A stretch of DNA of 64,000 bases from the NCBI GenBank assembly GCA_023362775.1, contig JALMGJ010000002.1, positions 57,258,914-57,322,913 on the forward strand, in the 5' to 3' direction. Below are positions 32,991 through 43,064 of this stretch, one piece after another. The notes below the pieces were generated by a model, which saw only the letters and a list, made by a program, of their open reading frames with translations, was not told the origin of the DNA and did not search any database. Position numbers and translations under genes: made by a program. The number at the start of each line of letters is the position of its first letter. Positions within the stretch are counted from its first letter, which is position 1. This DNA is from Charina bottae. Lineage: Eukaryota; Chordata; Lepidosauria; Squamata; Charinaidae.

Positions 32991-34368
32991 AGGGTCGGAA
33001 ATGGCGGCTCGCGAGCCAGATCTGGCTCTTTGGCCCCTCGGCTCTGGCTCTCTCTCTCTGTCTGCCGCCCGACATCCGGAAAGCCGGTCTCCGGAAGCAG
33101 AGCGAACCCTGGGGAAGAAACAGACGCTGATTGGTGGAGGCTCAGAAGGAAGGACGCCTCCACCATTCAGCGCGCACCAAACGGGAGCAGAGAGGCGGGC
33201 TGAACAAGGTGAAGCCCGATTGGCCCTGCTACCCAGAGGCGCGAAAAAAAGACTGGCGCGGGGCCTCGCTCAGCTGCGCGCGGAAGCGCTCCAAAAAGAC
33301 CGGCGCGGGGCCTCGCTCAGCTGCGGAGGAGAAGGAGGAGGAGAAACGCGGAGGAGAAACGCACTTCCCTTGTTCCTCCGCTGAGCGTTTGGGGTCTCCA
33401 ACCCTCACCCGCTCCCCTCCTGGGGGAGCCTCCGAGGGCGGCGGGCTCTGAACCCCTCCCTTCCCCCTCCGCCCTATCCTCGTATTTATCCGACTTGTGG
33501 CATCGCGGCAAAAAAGAAAGGTCCCGCGTCTGGCCGCCCCGAAATCTCCCGTCGCCAATCGGTTCTTCTTCGCCCCACCAAGGTAAGTCAAAACCGAGCG
33601 TTCCCCGGCTGGCGGATGAGCGACACCGGGGCAGGACGACGGAGCCCAGTAATGGGGCGAGCCGGAGTCGCCCTCGATTTGAGAAAGATTTGGAGTGGGT
33701 GGGTCCTACGCTGCGACGTTTCTCTCCCTCCCCCGTCCCTTTAGCTGCCTGGCATCTAACTGCCCACGGACGGGGGTCGGGGGTCTCGCCTTGGACCTCC
33801 TCCTGCATCGCTCTGGGCCGACTCTTGCCTTTGCGCCCGAGGCACAAAGGGGGAGAAATCCTCCTCCTCGCTCAGCTGCGCTGGGCTGTGAAGCTGGACG
33901 AGCCGCCGGACCTGGAGCGCCTCCGCGCGCCGGTCTTTTTGGAGCGCATTTCCACAGCCCAGCGCTCAGCTGCGCGCGGAGGCGCTCCATGTCCGGTGGC
34001 TCATCCAGCTTCACAGCCCAGCGCAGCTGAGTGAGGCCCCGCGCTGGTCTTTTTGGAGCGCTTCCGCACGCAGCTGAGTGCTGGGCTGTGGAAATGGTCC
34101 TCCGGAGAAGCTGGAAATCGCGCCGCAGCTTCTTGGTGCACCATGCCCGTCCCTCTCGGAAGACTGGCATAGTTGCCCCGATCTGGAAGCAGCCGAAAGC
34201 TGGAGGAGAGGGTGCATCCGTGTGCATGAGCACACACGCCCGCAAACCCCGCCCCCTTCCACGCAATTGGCCCCCGCCCACAAACCCCGCCCCCTGGCTC
34301 TCGAGCATTTCAAAATGTGCACGAGCATGCCAAAATGGCTCCCGGCATAAAAAGTTTGCCAACCCCTG
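32991..34368. mobile_element. GC-rich hAT-like non-autonomous element, 1.4 kb
   Basis: A sharply bounded GC- and CpG-rich block in an AT-rich setting. The right end reads TTTGCCAACCCCTG and the left AGGGTCGGAAATGG, an imperfect version of its complement. Flanking octamers ATAGCACA (32983-32990) and GTAGCACA (34369-34376) differ at one base, the size of a hAT duplication. Inside are repeated blocks around GCGCTCCAAAAAGACCGGCG (33288 and elsewhere in both orientations) and a large inverted repeat. The right end contains GC-box and CCAAT-box repeats also found in the MITEs at 41445 and 50263. Long frames on both strands look like GC-driven artefacts; none resembles a transposase. Confidence 0.75.
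33869..34035. repeat. Inverted repeat inside the GC-rich hAT-like element
   Basis: The arm 33869-33930, opening GCTCAGCTGCGCTGGGCTGT, is the near-perfect reverse complement of 33972-34035. A loop of about 41 bases separates them and contains GGTCTTTTTGGAGCGC, itself repeated elsewhere in the element. The hairpin would be very stable. Confidence 0.85.
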
Positions 34369-34376
34369 GTAGCACA

Positions 34377-35579
34377 ATCATTGCTCCTCTAATAACATTC
34401 TCTGCTCCTCCAAAGTAGTTGTTCTAGAGTTGCCTTTGGGACTACAGCAGGGAAAACATTTCGCCTTTCCCACATATACATACTTTCTGAGCCTCCACAC
34501 TCACAACTTGTAATGAAAGAACCCTGCACTCAACTTTCCTAACTTTGAAATGTAAGGACTTCCCTGGCTAAGAAGACTAAATTATTTAGCACTACTGATT
34601 TGTCCTTATTACAGTTATTGCTTTTTATCATTGTGGCCTATATTGCTCTGTGATATGCTGCAGCAGAAATCAGCCGCTGCATCATGAATTGCATTCTAAA
34701 CAGTACAACAAATTAGCTGATCTCTGAATATATGTCATACCTGTATTTTCAAGATGCACAGTTCAGATACAGTAGGGAATAAGCCACATAAACTTTGCAA
34801 GTAATGCATTCAGAACAGTATCAATCTGAAAAGGAACATTCCAAGTTCAGATGTAGTTTACTTACATTTGCTATTGAACATCTCATCCCTTTCAATATTT
34901 TTTTTAATGGAGACACTACATGGAGAAAAAATGATGGGCTAAATTTTGGGTAACTTTTTTTGTAATGAAGGAATTCCTCCCCCCAGATATAAATGTAAAT
35001 AATTATAATATTACCATAATGGGAACAGTCAGATTCTAAACTTGTTTTCTTTTGTGTTTTAGAAGTAGGTATTATGGCCAAAGGCCAGCAACTTAAAATA
35101 GCCTACAAGCATTAAAATATGTAGATAATAAGCAATACATAATGAAACAGATAATAATGTAAAACAGTGGGAGATTATTTGCTACAACTGGTGAGAAAGG
35201 TGGATTACCAGTAATGACCCACTATTATCTGTTGCTGAAAAATTTGATACTTTATAGATTGGAAGTTACTGTATGGCCATAAGTAAAAGAGGATTTGAAA
35301 AAAATGCCAGTGAAACATAATGGTGCATATTGTAAAGATCCTTATAAAATTCACAGTATAATAGGATATGCCTGAGTATCTCTACCACCCTTGATCCACA
35401 AGGATAGGTCCTATTAGTTTTAGAAGTTTGAATGGGAAATTTTACTGAAGTGTGCATTAGGATTAATGGAAACTTTTTGACATTTCCTGCATGGTTTGGA
35501 TGCTGCAGAAAAACATCTGGACTCTAATATTGAAATTAATTAAGATCATTTCAATATTGTTTAGCTTGTTGCCTACACG
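34377..35579. other. No gene seen
   Basis: AT-rich unclassified DNA. No coding or repeat family recognised. Confidence 0.55.
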
Positions 35580-35842
35580 AAGGACAAATCACCCCCGGTG
35601 TTACGGCGGCAGAGAATAGCGGGGTCTCTTGTATGAGTGTGGTTCCCCCCCGTGAGTGAGAGTCGCGGGAGGGGGTCTAGGATTATATGAGTTACGTGAG
35701 AGTACCTAACCCTGAGTGGGAGGCAGGGTAGGTAGGAATGATTGTGATAGTGAGAGAGGCCACAGGGGGCATAGTGAGTGGGTGGTGGATGTAAGGGGCA
35801 GTTGGGGCTTACCAGCGCCGAGAGCACTAGCTGGTTGCGCTG

Positions 35843-36124
35843 GTGGCCCTACGACTGCTCAGGAAGATTGAGGGTGAAAGGATGGATGGATGGAAAAAAA
35901 GACCCCCACTCAGACCCAGGTCTTCTAGGGATTCGGGAGTGGAGGCGACCGGATCGGGAAACACTGGGGACTACAATGCGGGCAATTTGATTGAGGTGGT
36001 GATGGGCAGGAGATATCGTGACGGGAACCAGAGGACAGGCCATCTTCGGGGAAGGCGCCCCCGGTGTTTGGTACCGGTGGCGTGTTCCGGTCCTCCAAGT
36101 TCAAACCCAGGTTCTGGACAGTAG
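35843..36124 (+). pseudogene. L2 upstream frame, 93 codons, in phase with ORF2
   Basis: A basic frame rich in arginine and glycine that begins MALRLLRKIEGERMDGWKK. It ends at a TAG (36122-36124), after which the endonuclease frame continues in the same phase with ILEGPGFRLLLLNARSVNNK. It could be the N-terminus of ORF2 cut by one nonsense change, the 3' end of a separate ORF1, or chance. I recognise no domain in it. Confidence 0.4.
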
Positions 36125-38998
36125 ATCCTTGAGGGCCCTGGTTTCCGACTGCTGCTTCTTAATGCCAGGTCAGTAAACAACAAAGCCCCTCTCATAAGTG
36201 AATTAATCACGGAGAAGGAGGCCGACCTGGCGTGTATTACTGAGACCTGGCTGGGCCCAGAGGGAGGGGTAGCCCTCTCAGAAATGTGCCCAGCTGGGTT
36301 TCAGGTGTGGCACCAGCCGAGACACCGGGGTAGGGGAGGAGGGGTGGCAGTTATCATCAGAGAATCTTTGGTGGCTTTCAGGGGCCTTGCTCCACAAGTG
36401 TTCGGATGTGAGACCCTGTTTTTAAAGTTGGGTGCCCGAGAACAGTTGGGAATGTTGCTACTGTATCAGCCTCCCTGCTGCATAGCAACCTCCCTGCCTG
36501 AGTTGCTGGAGGCAATCTCAGGATTGGCGGTGGAGTTTCCCAGGCTTATGGTCCTGGGGGATTGTAATTTGCCTTCCCTGGGGTATGCTTCAGAAGCGGC
36601 TCAGGAGTTCATGGCTACCATGGCAGCCATGGGCCTGTCCCAGATTATTCGGGACCCGACTCATGACAGTGGACTCACCCCGGATTTAGTTTTCTTGTCA
36701 GAGCAATGGCAAAGTGATCTGAGGGGAAAGTTAGAATTATCCCCATTGTCATGGTCAGATCACGTCCTGATATCCCTAAGGTTCTCTTATGCTGCCCCAC
36801 TCCACAGGGAGACAGGACCTATTCGATTGGTCCGCCCCTGGCGACTTACGGACCCAATGAGGTTTCAGAGGGAGCTGGGGGTAATACCCGATGATCTGCT
36901 GCACAGTCCAACGGAGGCACTGGCCACAGCCTGGAATAGGGAGGCCGCCGGGGCCTTGGACAGGACCGTGCCAATGCGACCTCTCCAGCCCCATTCGACC
37001 CGTCACTCCCCGTGGTTTACGGAGGAGTTGAGGGTCATGAAGAGGGTGAAGAGACGTCTAGAGCGCCGCTGGAGAAAGACGAAGGCGGAATCGGACTGAA
37101 CACAATCTAGAGCCGCTATTAAGGCCTACCTTGTGGCGGTAAGAGCGGCGAAATGTGAATATTTCTCTGCTCTTATTGCATCCGCAGAATGCCGTCCGAA
37201 GGCCCTGTTCAAGATTACGCAATCTCCCTTAGGTAGGGTGGAGTCGGTGACCCACCTGCAGGGCCGTGCAGAAGAATTTTCCGAGCATCTGCAGGATAAA
37301 ATCACTCAGATTCGGTCTAAGTTGGACTCCATGCGTGAAATGCAGTCTCGGGAGATGCCAGGAGAGCGGCCTGGCCTTATTATCTAGGAACGATTTGATC
37401 CTGTTGGACCTAAGGAAGTGGACAGGATCCTCCGAATTGTTAATTCCACCACATGCTATTTAGATCCCTGCCCTTCCTGGCTGGTAAAATCGGCCAGGGA
37501 GGTGATGTGTGGGTGGGTCCAGGTGATGGTTAACTCATCCTTGTTGGAGGGAGTGTTTCCAACTGCCTTCAAGGAGGCATTGGTGCACCCTCTCCTCAAG
37601 AAGCCATCCCTGGACCCCACCATTCTGGACAATTTTCGTCCAGTCTCCCACCTTCCCTTTTTGGGGAAGGTGGTTGAGAAAGTGGTGGCATTGCAACTTC
37701 AGAGGACCCTGGATGAAGCGGATTATCTAGACCCTTTTCAGTCAGGTTTCAGGCCGGGATATGGGACGGAGATTGCATTGGTCGCGCTTATGGATGACCT
37801 CTGGCGGGAGCGGGATGGAGGTAGTGCATCCATCCTAGCTCTCTTGGATCTTTCAGCGGCTTTCGATACCATCGACCATGGTATCCTTTTGGGTTGGCTT
37901 AGGGAGTTGGGGGTGGGAGGCGTAGTTTTGCGCTGGTTCACCTCCTTCCTACAGGGCCGTTCCCAGTCGGTGGTGATAGGGGAGGAGTGATCCAGCCCGC
38001 GACCGCTCTTATATGGAGTGCCGCAGGGTTCGGTTCTCTCTCCTCTCCTATTCAACATCTACATAAAACCGCTGGGTGAGGTCATCCGACATCATGGGAT
38101 GAGGTATCATCAATATGCTGATGATACTCAATTGTATATCTCCATCCCAGGTGAAGTAAGTGATGCAGTGACTACCCTGTCTCAGTGCCTGGGGGCTGTG
38201 AGGGCCTGGATGGGGAACAACAGGCTTCAGTTGAACCCTGGCAAGACCGAATGGCTGTGGATTGGTGGCTTAGCGTCTTCTGGGAAATTATCATCTTTGG
38301 TTCTCGATGGGGTAGTACTGCCCCATTCGGAGCAGGTGCGGAACTTGGGGGTCCTTCTAGACTCATGACTCCTGCTCAAAGAGCAGGTGGCGGTCGTGGC
38401 TAGGAGGGCTTTTGCACAGCTTCGGCTGGTGCGCCAGTCACGCCCATTCCTGGATCAAGATGCCCTCCGAACAGTCACTCATGCTCTCGTCATCTCCCAT
38501 GTAGACTATTGGAATGCGCTTTACATGGGGCTACCCTTGAAGACTATCCGGAAGCTACAACTGGTTCAGAGTGCAGCCGCGCGAGCAGTTCTAGGTGCGC
38601 CAAGATCAGCACATATAACACCTTTACTCCACGAGCTGCATTGGGTGCCGGTTTGCTTCCGGGTACAATTCAAGGTGTTGGTTATCACCTTTAAAGCCCT
38701 ACATGGCATGGGACCAGAATACCTGAGGGACCGTCTTATCCCCATATCATCGACCTGCCCCACCCAATCATTCAGAGAGGGCCTGCTACGAACCCCATCA
38801 ATAAGAGAGTGTCATATGGTGGGGTCTAGAAGGCGGGCCTTCTCTGTGGTGGCACCAGCACTCTGGAACACCTTGCCCCCAGAGTTGAGGCAGATCCCCT
38901 CCCTCCCGAACTTTAGGAAAGATCTGAAGACCTGGTTCTGCCACCTGGCATGGGAAGGAGGAAATAATAGTTCCTCATGGGGGTGGTTAATTTCATAA
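36125..38998 (+). pseudogene. L2 ORF2: endonuclease and reverse transcriptase
   Basis: A single reading phase spans the whole region. The endonuclease shows LLLNARSVNNKAPL, ACITETWLGPEGG, LMVLGDCNLPSLG, DSGLTPDLVF and WSDHVLISL (SDH motif). The reverse transcriptase shows FRPVSHLPFLGKVVEK, LLDLSAAFDTIDHG (motif A), [15 protein letters not shown] (motif B) and [14 protein letters not shown] (motif C). The C-terminus ends FRKDLKTWFCHLAWEGGNN. Four nonsense codons interrupt it, at 37097-37099, 37385-37387, 37988-37990 and 38366-38368, but no frameshift does. At three sites the other copies suggest C-to-T or G-to-A changes (CGA or TGG to stop). The damage is therefore light. Confidence 0.9.
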
Positions 38999-39190
38999 TG
39001 TCCTTCTTTTTATTAAACTATCTGGCCATTTGGATTTTATAATTTATTTATTGTATTATTTGATTGTATTTTTATATTCTTTATTCTATTTTAATCAGTT
39101 TTATTGTAAACCGCCCAGAGTTCCCCGTTGGGGGAGATGGGCGGTCATATAAGTTAAATAAATAAATAAATAAACAAATAAATAAATAAA

Positions 39191-40948
39191 TAATAAAAGC
39201 ACCTGTGTTTGTGTGTGTGTGCGAGGGTTACATGTCCTCCATGCCTGTCCTAAAACATAGTGCACTTTCAAAATAGTGTAGATTGCTTTGGGATTTGTTA
39301 AGATATATTGTCAGAGGACCTCATAAATCAAACAGTCTTGTCTATACCTGAGCAGTTTATACCCAGGAAGCCAAATATTGTACACTGTAAAAATTCTTGT
39401 CTTGCAGGCCTTATTGTATTTTTTTCAGCTGCACTCAGCTTATATCACACATTGTGCAGACTTATGCACATTTTAGCTCAAATGTATTTACGCTTTCATT
39501 TACAATCTCTTACACTTCTTAGATAGGATCTTCTGGTGAATACTTAACATTTGTTATTTATTAGATAAATAGGAGGACATGCTTAAGCTATGAGCCTCAA
39601 AGAGTTCAGGAAATACACTTGAATTTCCCTAGTTGCTCTTTCCACTATTCCCAATACTACAAAACATAAAGCTTTCTTTTACTTCTCTGCAATATTCAGA
39701 TGAAATCTTAATTGAAGTAAGTCAGGACAATAATTTGCTTAGTGTGGGATAGATGGCTCCAACTTGTCCTGTCCCAGCTCAACTCCCCACCCCAATAATT
39801 TATTTATTTATTTATTAAAAAAAGAAAAGAAAAGTTAAAAACATTTTGGCATTTCCTTATATAAAATTCCTAGGAGGGGAGGGAGGAAGGGATTGAAGTA
39901 TTTAGTTTAGGGATCACCAAGTCTATCCTTAAATCAGAGTGTCTCTTATAATTAAATCATCATCAATCATCCCAGTCACAGCATTTGGAGAGGCGCAATG
40001 AGATAATAGTTTTAACATTTGCTCCATTCCAATATTTTCCAATTTCCATCCTTACCAGTTTTAGGATGAAGGTTTGTGAGTTACCTTAGTTGACTTATTT
40101 TCTTTTTTAGAAAAAAGAATCAATGAATCACTATCTTAAGTATTCCCCACTCTCAATTCCTGATAATCAGTTTCACTTAATTCCAGAAAGTTTATCATTA
40201 TTAAAATATGCACATTTGAAAAGAAAAAAGGACAAATTTCAATAAAATCTGGTGTGTTTCATCCCTCATCAAAATCTAGCTCTCCTAATAATTTTGACTT
40301 ATTCACACACACACACACACACACACACATCATTAGTTGTAATACAATGAGAAACTGCAACTTTGATTTTCCTGATTCTCACTTCATAACTGGGGAAAAA
40401 TTTGGATGAACTACCCTGTAACTGATCTGGCTAGAATGGGCTATTGACAAAGTGTCTGATCCAACCTCAAATCAAGTTGGTTTCTGCATAATCCTAGTCT
40501 TCTCTTTCCATCTCCATGTTCCAACCCATGTGGAAGTTCTCCCAAGAGTCCCTGGATTTGCACAACAAAGACATCTTCTTACCTGCTTTAAGTATGACCA
40601 CTACCATATACTGTATATGAAATTAAATTGGGACTAGACTTTCTCTTTTGAAATTAGACACATTCTGAGTATGTTTCAGGGTATTTCATGAACCTCCAAG
40701 TTCATGAAGATAAGGGTCATGAAGATAAGGGTCATAGTATGAGACTTGCAAGATAGACTGTAGTTTAGAAATCTTAGCTTGCAAACCTAAGCATAGCTCT
40801 TGTGAGCATGCTTAAGATAAAACTGGGATATGGCTGTGCTTGGGGCACACTGACTAAAATGTGCCCAAACTGACTGGTACTGTCCCTATCGTTAATGGGA
40901 AATGTTGCACCTAAGACTAAGAGTGATCACCTAGACTAGAGGTGGGAA
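39191..40948. other. No gene seen; (CA)n at 40302-40330
   Basis: AT-rich unclassified DNA. A CA dinucleotide run lies at about 40302-40330 and an (ATTT)n run at 39798-39817. Frames at 39308-39526 and 40452-40637 show no domain. Confidence 0.55.
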
Positions 40949-41034
40949 GGTGTGTTAGAAGGAAATCTTACCAAGGGTTCATCCCGAGCCGGGAATGAAG
41001 AAATGCAGGCAATTGCTGGAACAGAGGTTAAAGG

Positions 41035-41040
41035 TTTATT
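41035..41040 (-). promoter_or_regulatory. LTR polyadenylation signal
   Basis: Minus-strand AATAAA in the context GAGAATAAACC, about 75 bases downstream of the TATA box. Confidence 0.6.
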
Positions 41041-41111
41041 CTCCGAGAACACAAAATACAGAGTAAGCGTGTTGTCGAGGGTGGCCACACGTGTGTTTCC
41101 CCACCAGACCC

Positions 41112-41118
41112 TTATATA
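41112..41118 (-). promoter_or_regulatory. LTR TATA box
   Basis: Minus-strand CTATATAAG lies upstream of the presumed transcript start of the solo LTR and is placed correctly relative to its AATAAA. Confidence 0.6.
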
Positions 41119-41444
41119 GGAGAGCTTGGCTGTTGCTATGCAAAGGTGTTCCCGCCCCCTAGAAACTTGAGAAGAGTGTAGTTTACCGGATTTCAGAGAG
41201 GAGGCGCTCTGTGGCCAGGCCCCCTGCTGTTTGTGTTTCCTTTCCTGTGGGGTTGCGGCTTTGTCTACTAGCTTGGAATGCTCACCTTGGAAGGAATCTT
41301 TTGTGACTGGATTATGGAGATATGTTTGGCTGTCACCTGAATGGGCTCTGCTAAGTTCTGTGAATGAGCACCTTTTGTGTTCCAAGGTTTCTGATTGAAT
41401 CGGAAGGGAATCCTTTGTGGAAACAGTTGGGCTTCCTTTTACAT

Positions 41445-41712
41445 CAGGGGTGGGCAACGTCAGGCCCGTGGGCCGTATAAGGCCTGTGGGGCTCCCGCCT
41501 AAGGCCCGTGGGGCTCCCACCCACAAAACCCACCCCTTCAGCACAACTGGCTCCTGCCCGCAAACCCCGCCCCCCAGTGCTTGTGATTGACTCCCGCTCG
41601 CAAACTCCGGCCCCCGGTCCACGGAAATCCCAGAAACCCCACCCCCACCCCCCTGGTCCCTGTTTATAAATATCCAAATGGCCCTTGGCAGAAAAAAGGT
41701 TCCCTACCCCTG
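41445..41712. mobile_element. hAT-type MITE nested in the solo LTR, copy 1
   Basis: A 268-bp element starting CAGGGGTGGGCAAC and ending GTTCCCTACCCCTG. It is flanked by a perfect 8-bp duplication TTTTACAT at 41437-41444 and 41713-41720, diagnostic of hAT transposition. It interrupts the LTR and is therefore younger. The interior has repeated GC-box-like and CCAAT-like units. A close relative lies at 50263-50529. Confidence 0.93.
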
Positions 41713-41845
41713 TTTTACATCTTAATCTCTGGCATTATCAAACTCATTCTATTTTGTAACCTTTTAACAATTGGGCTTCCTTTACCTGTTCTGGGGGAAG
41801 ACAACATGGAGGGCAGGGAGAGATCTTAATTTCTTCCAACAGGTG

Positions 41846-42871
41846 CTTGATAGAATTCTAACTTAAAGGATTTAAGAAGTGAGAGTGATCAACATTTGGG
41901 AAGTGCAGGGCAGCTTTATGCCAGTCAAAGGTATGGAAACCACATTTTGGCTCTTAAGAAGATCATTGGGAAATATATGAGTGTTTGCATGTCAACATCA
42001 ATTTCTTTAAAAACACCCACTAATAGCTAGGAAACATCGGGTGGTCTGTGGTTTGGCCAATGAATAATTTTATTATGAAATATCGTAAGAGCTTCTGGAG
42101 ACATTATCTGTATTGAGACTAATTGGAAGGGTTCCACAGAAGCTGTTAGAAAAAAATGTGTTGAATTTACAAATAGTGAGTAGCTGTTAACATTGTATAA
42201 AAATGTGGTTGAAATAAGAAAATGTGCAAATAACCTTTGATAATTTTGGAATTACCTATAATTAAAATTGAGGGGCAGGGGAGAGGGAGAAGAAGAGAGG
42301 TAGTAAGAAATCTAAATGCCAAGTAACAGCTGCAGCAAAACTGGTTGTAGGCCTCCAGAGGATAGCCCTCACAATGAACTACTGAGTTGCAGGAAATTTA
42401 CAATGCACTGGCAGAAAATGGAAGCTCTATAAAAGCAGAGATTGATAAGAAAGAGTAAATTGGTAGCTGCATTCCAACTAAGAATAAGGCACTGTGATCC
42501 CATTCACAGTACTTCTTTTTTATTCCCAGCCAATAAAGCAGGGTGAGCCTAAGGTCATGAAGATTCAGATATCATTCTGAATTACAAAAAAGAAACTTGC
42601 ACAAAGTTGGTAGTAGGAGCTAGCATACCCTTTTATAGAAAAGGTGCTCTGGAATTCTCTACCAGTTTGTTAGAGGGTAGAAGGACTTATCCAGATGCTT
42701 TATTGATCAGTCAACATGGCACTTGAGCGAATGTCTTAGCCAGAGTTCATCAAGCCTGGCTCAGCAAACTTTACCTCTTCAGGGTTTGGCCCTGTGGATC
42801 AGATCTGTGTAAGAGAAGCACATTTCTTCATGTACATTGATTTGTCAAGGAGAGTTTATAGCTGAGGAAAC
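41846..42871. other. No gene seen
   Basis: Unclassified DNA between the LTR and the PLE. Confidence 0.55.
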
Positions 42872-42933
42872 AGTGCCTAATTAGTCTGTGGCTTGAATCA
42901 TGTCAACTGGATTTCTATTTTCTTAGTGGAAAC

Positions 42934-42964
42934 GTTTCACTCCTTATCCAAGGAGCTTCTTCAG
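42934..42964 (-). ncRNA. Hammerhead-ribozyme-like core (PLE family B, left arm)
   Basis: Minus-strand CTGAAGA (42958-42964), a six-base stem II CUCCUU / AAGGAG with GGAU loop, and GAAAC (42934-42938). It is identical to the right-arm copy. One unpaired A and a G-U pair at the base of stem II depart from the ideal. Confidence 0.6.
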
Positions 42965-43064
42965 TCTGAGTAAAGTTAGTAAGGGAATCCTTAAATATGT
43001 TTCTAGGCTGGCTGTGTGACCTTGCACCTGGGGCTAGGTCATGGTTATTTTTGAGATGTTGTTT

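Larger units (their letters stand above)
35580..39190 (+). mobile_element. L2-clade LINE, near full length
   Basis: A 3.6-kb LINE with a GC-rich 5' region (35580-36130), an endonuclease-reverse transcriptase frame, and a 3' end made of the hairpin CCGCCCAGAG...GATGGGCGG (39111-39144) plus an (AAATA)n tail. The L2 assignment rests on [29 protein letters not shown] and YADDTQLY in the reverse transcriptase. The 5' boundary is where base composition changes and is uncertain; I see no target duplication. It is the reference copy for the four truncated ones in this window. Confidence 0.85.
40953..41841 (-). mobile_element. Solo LTR of an endogenous retrovirus or LTR retrotransposon
   Basis: A reverse-strand LTR with matching ends: TGTTAGAAGGAAATC on the left, and on the right ...TTTCTTCCAACA, whose complement begins TGTTGGAAGAAA. 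GGTG flanks it at 40949-40952 and 41842-41845, a 4-bp duplication. On the minus strand it has a TATA box (41112-41118) followed about 75 bases later by an AATAAA signal (41035-41040), the U3-R-U5 order. There is no internal region or second LTR, so it is a solo LTR left by recombination. Without the nested MITE and its duplication it is about 613 bp. The LTR type (gammaretrovirus-like or Gypsy-like) cannot be settled here. Confidence 0.75.

Noticed and set aside
33131..34377. Several reading frames of 100-223 codons on both strands in the GC-rich block
   Set aside because: They overlap in many frames, are rich in Arg, Pro, Ala and Gly, follow the inverted repeats, and show no domain. High GC content simply removes stop codons.
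40936..41622. Reverse-strand 228-codon frame across the solo LTR and MITE
   Set aside because: It crosses the boundary between two unrelated elements and matches no retroviral protein.
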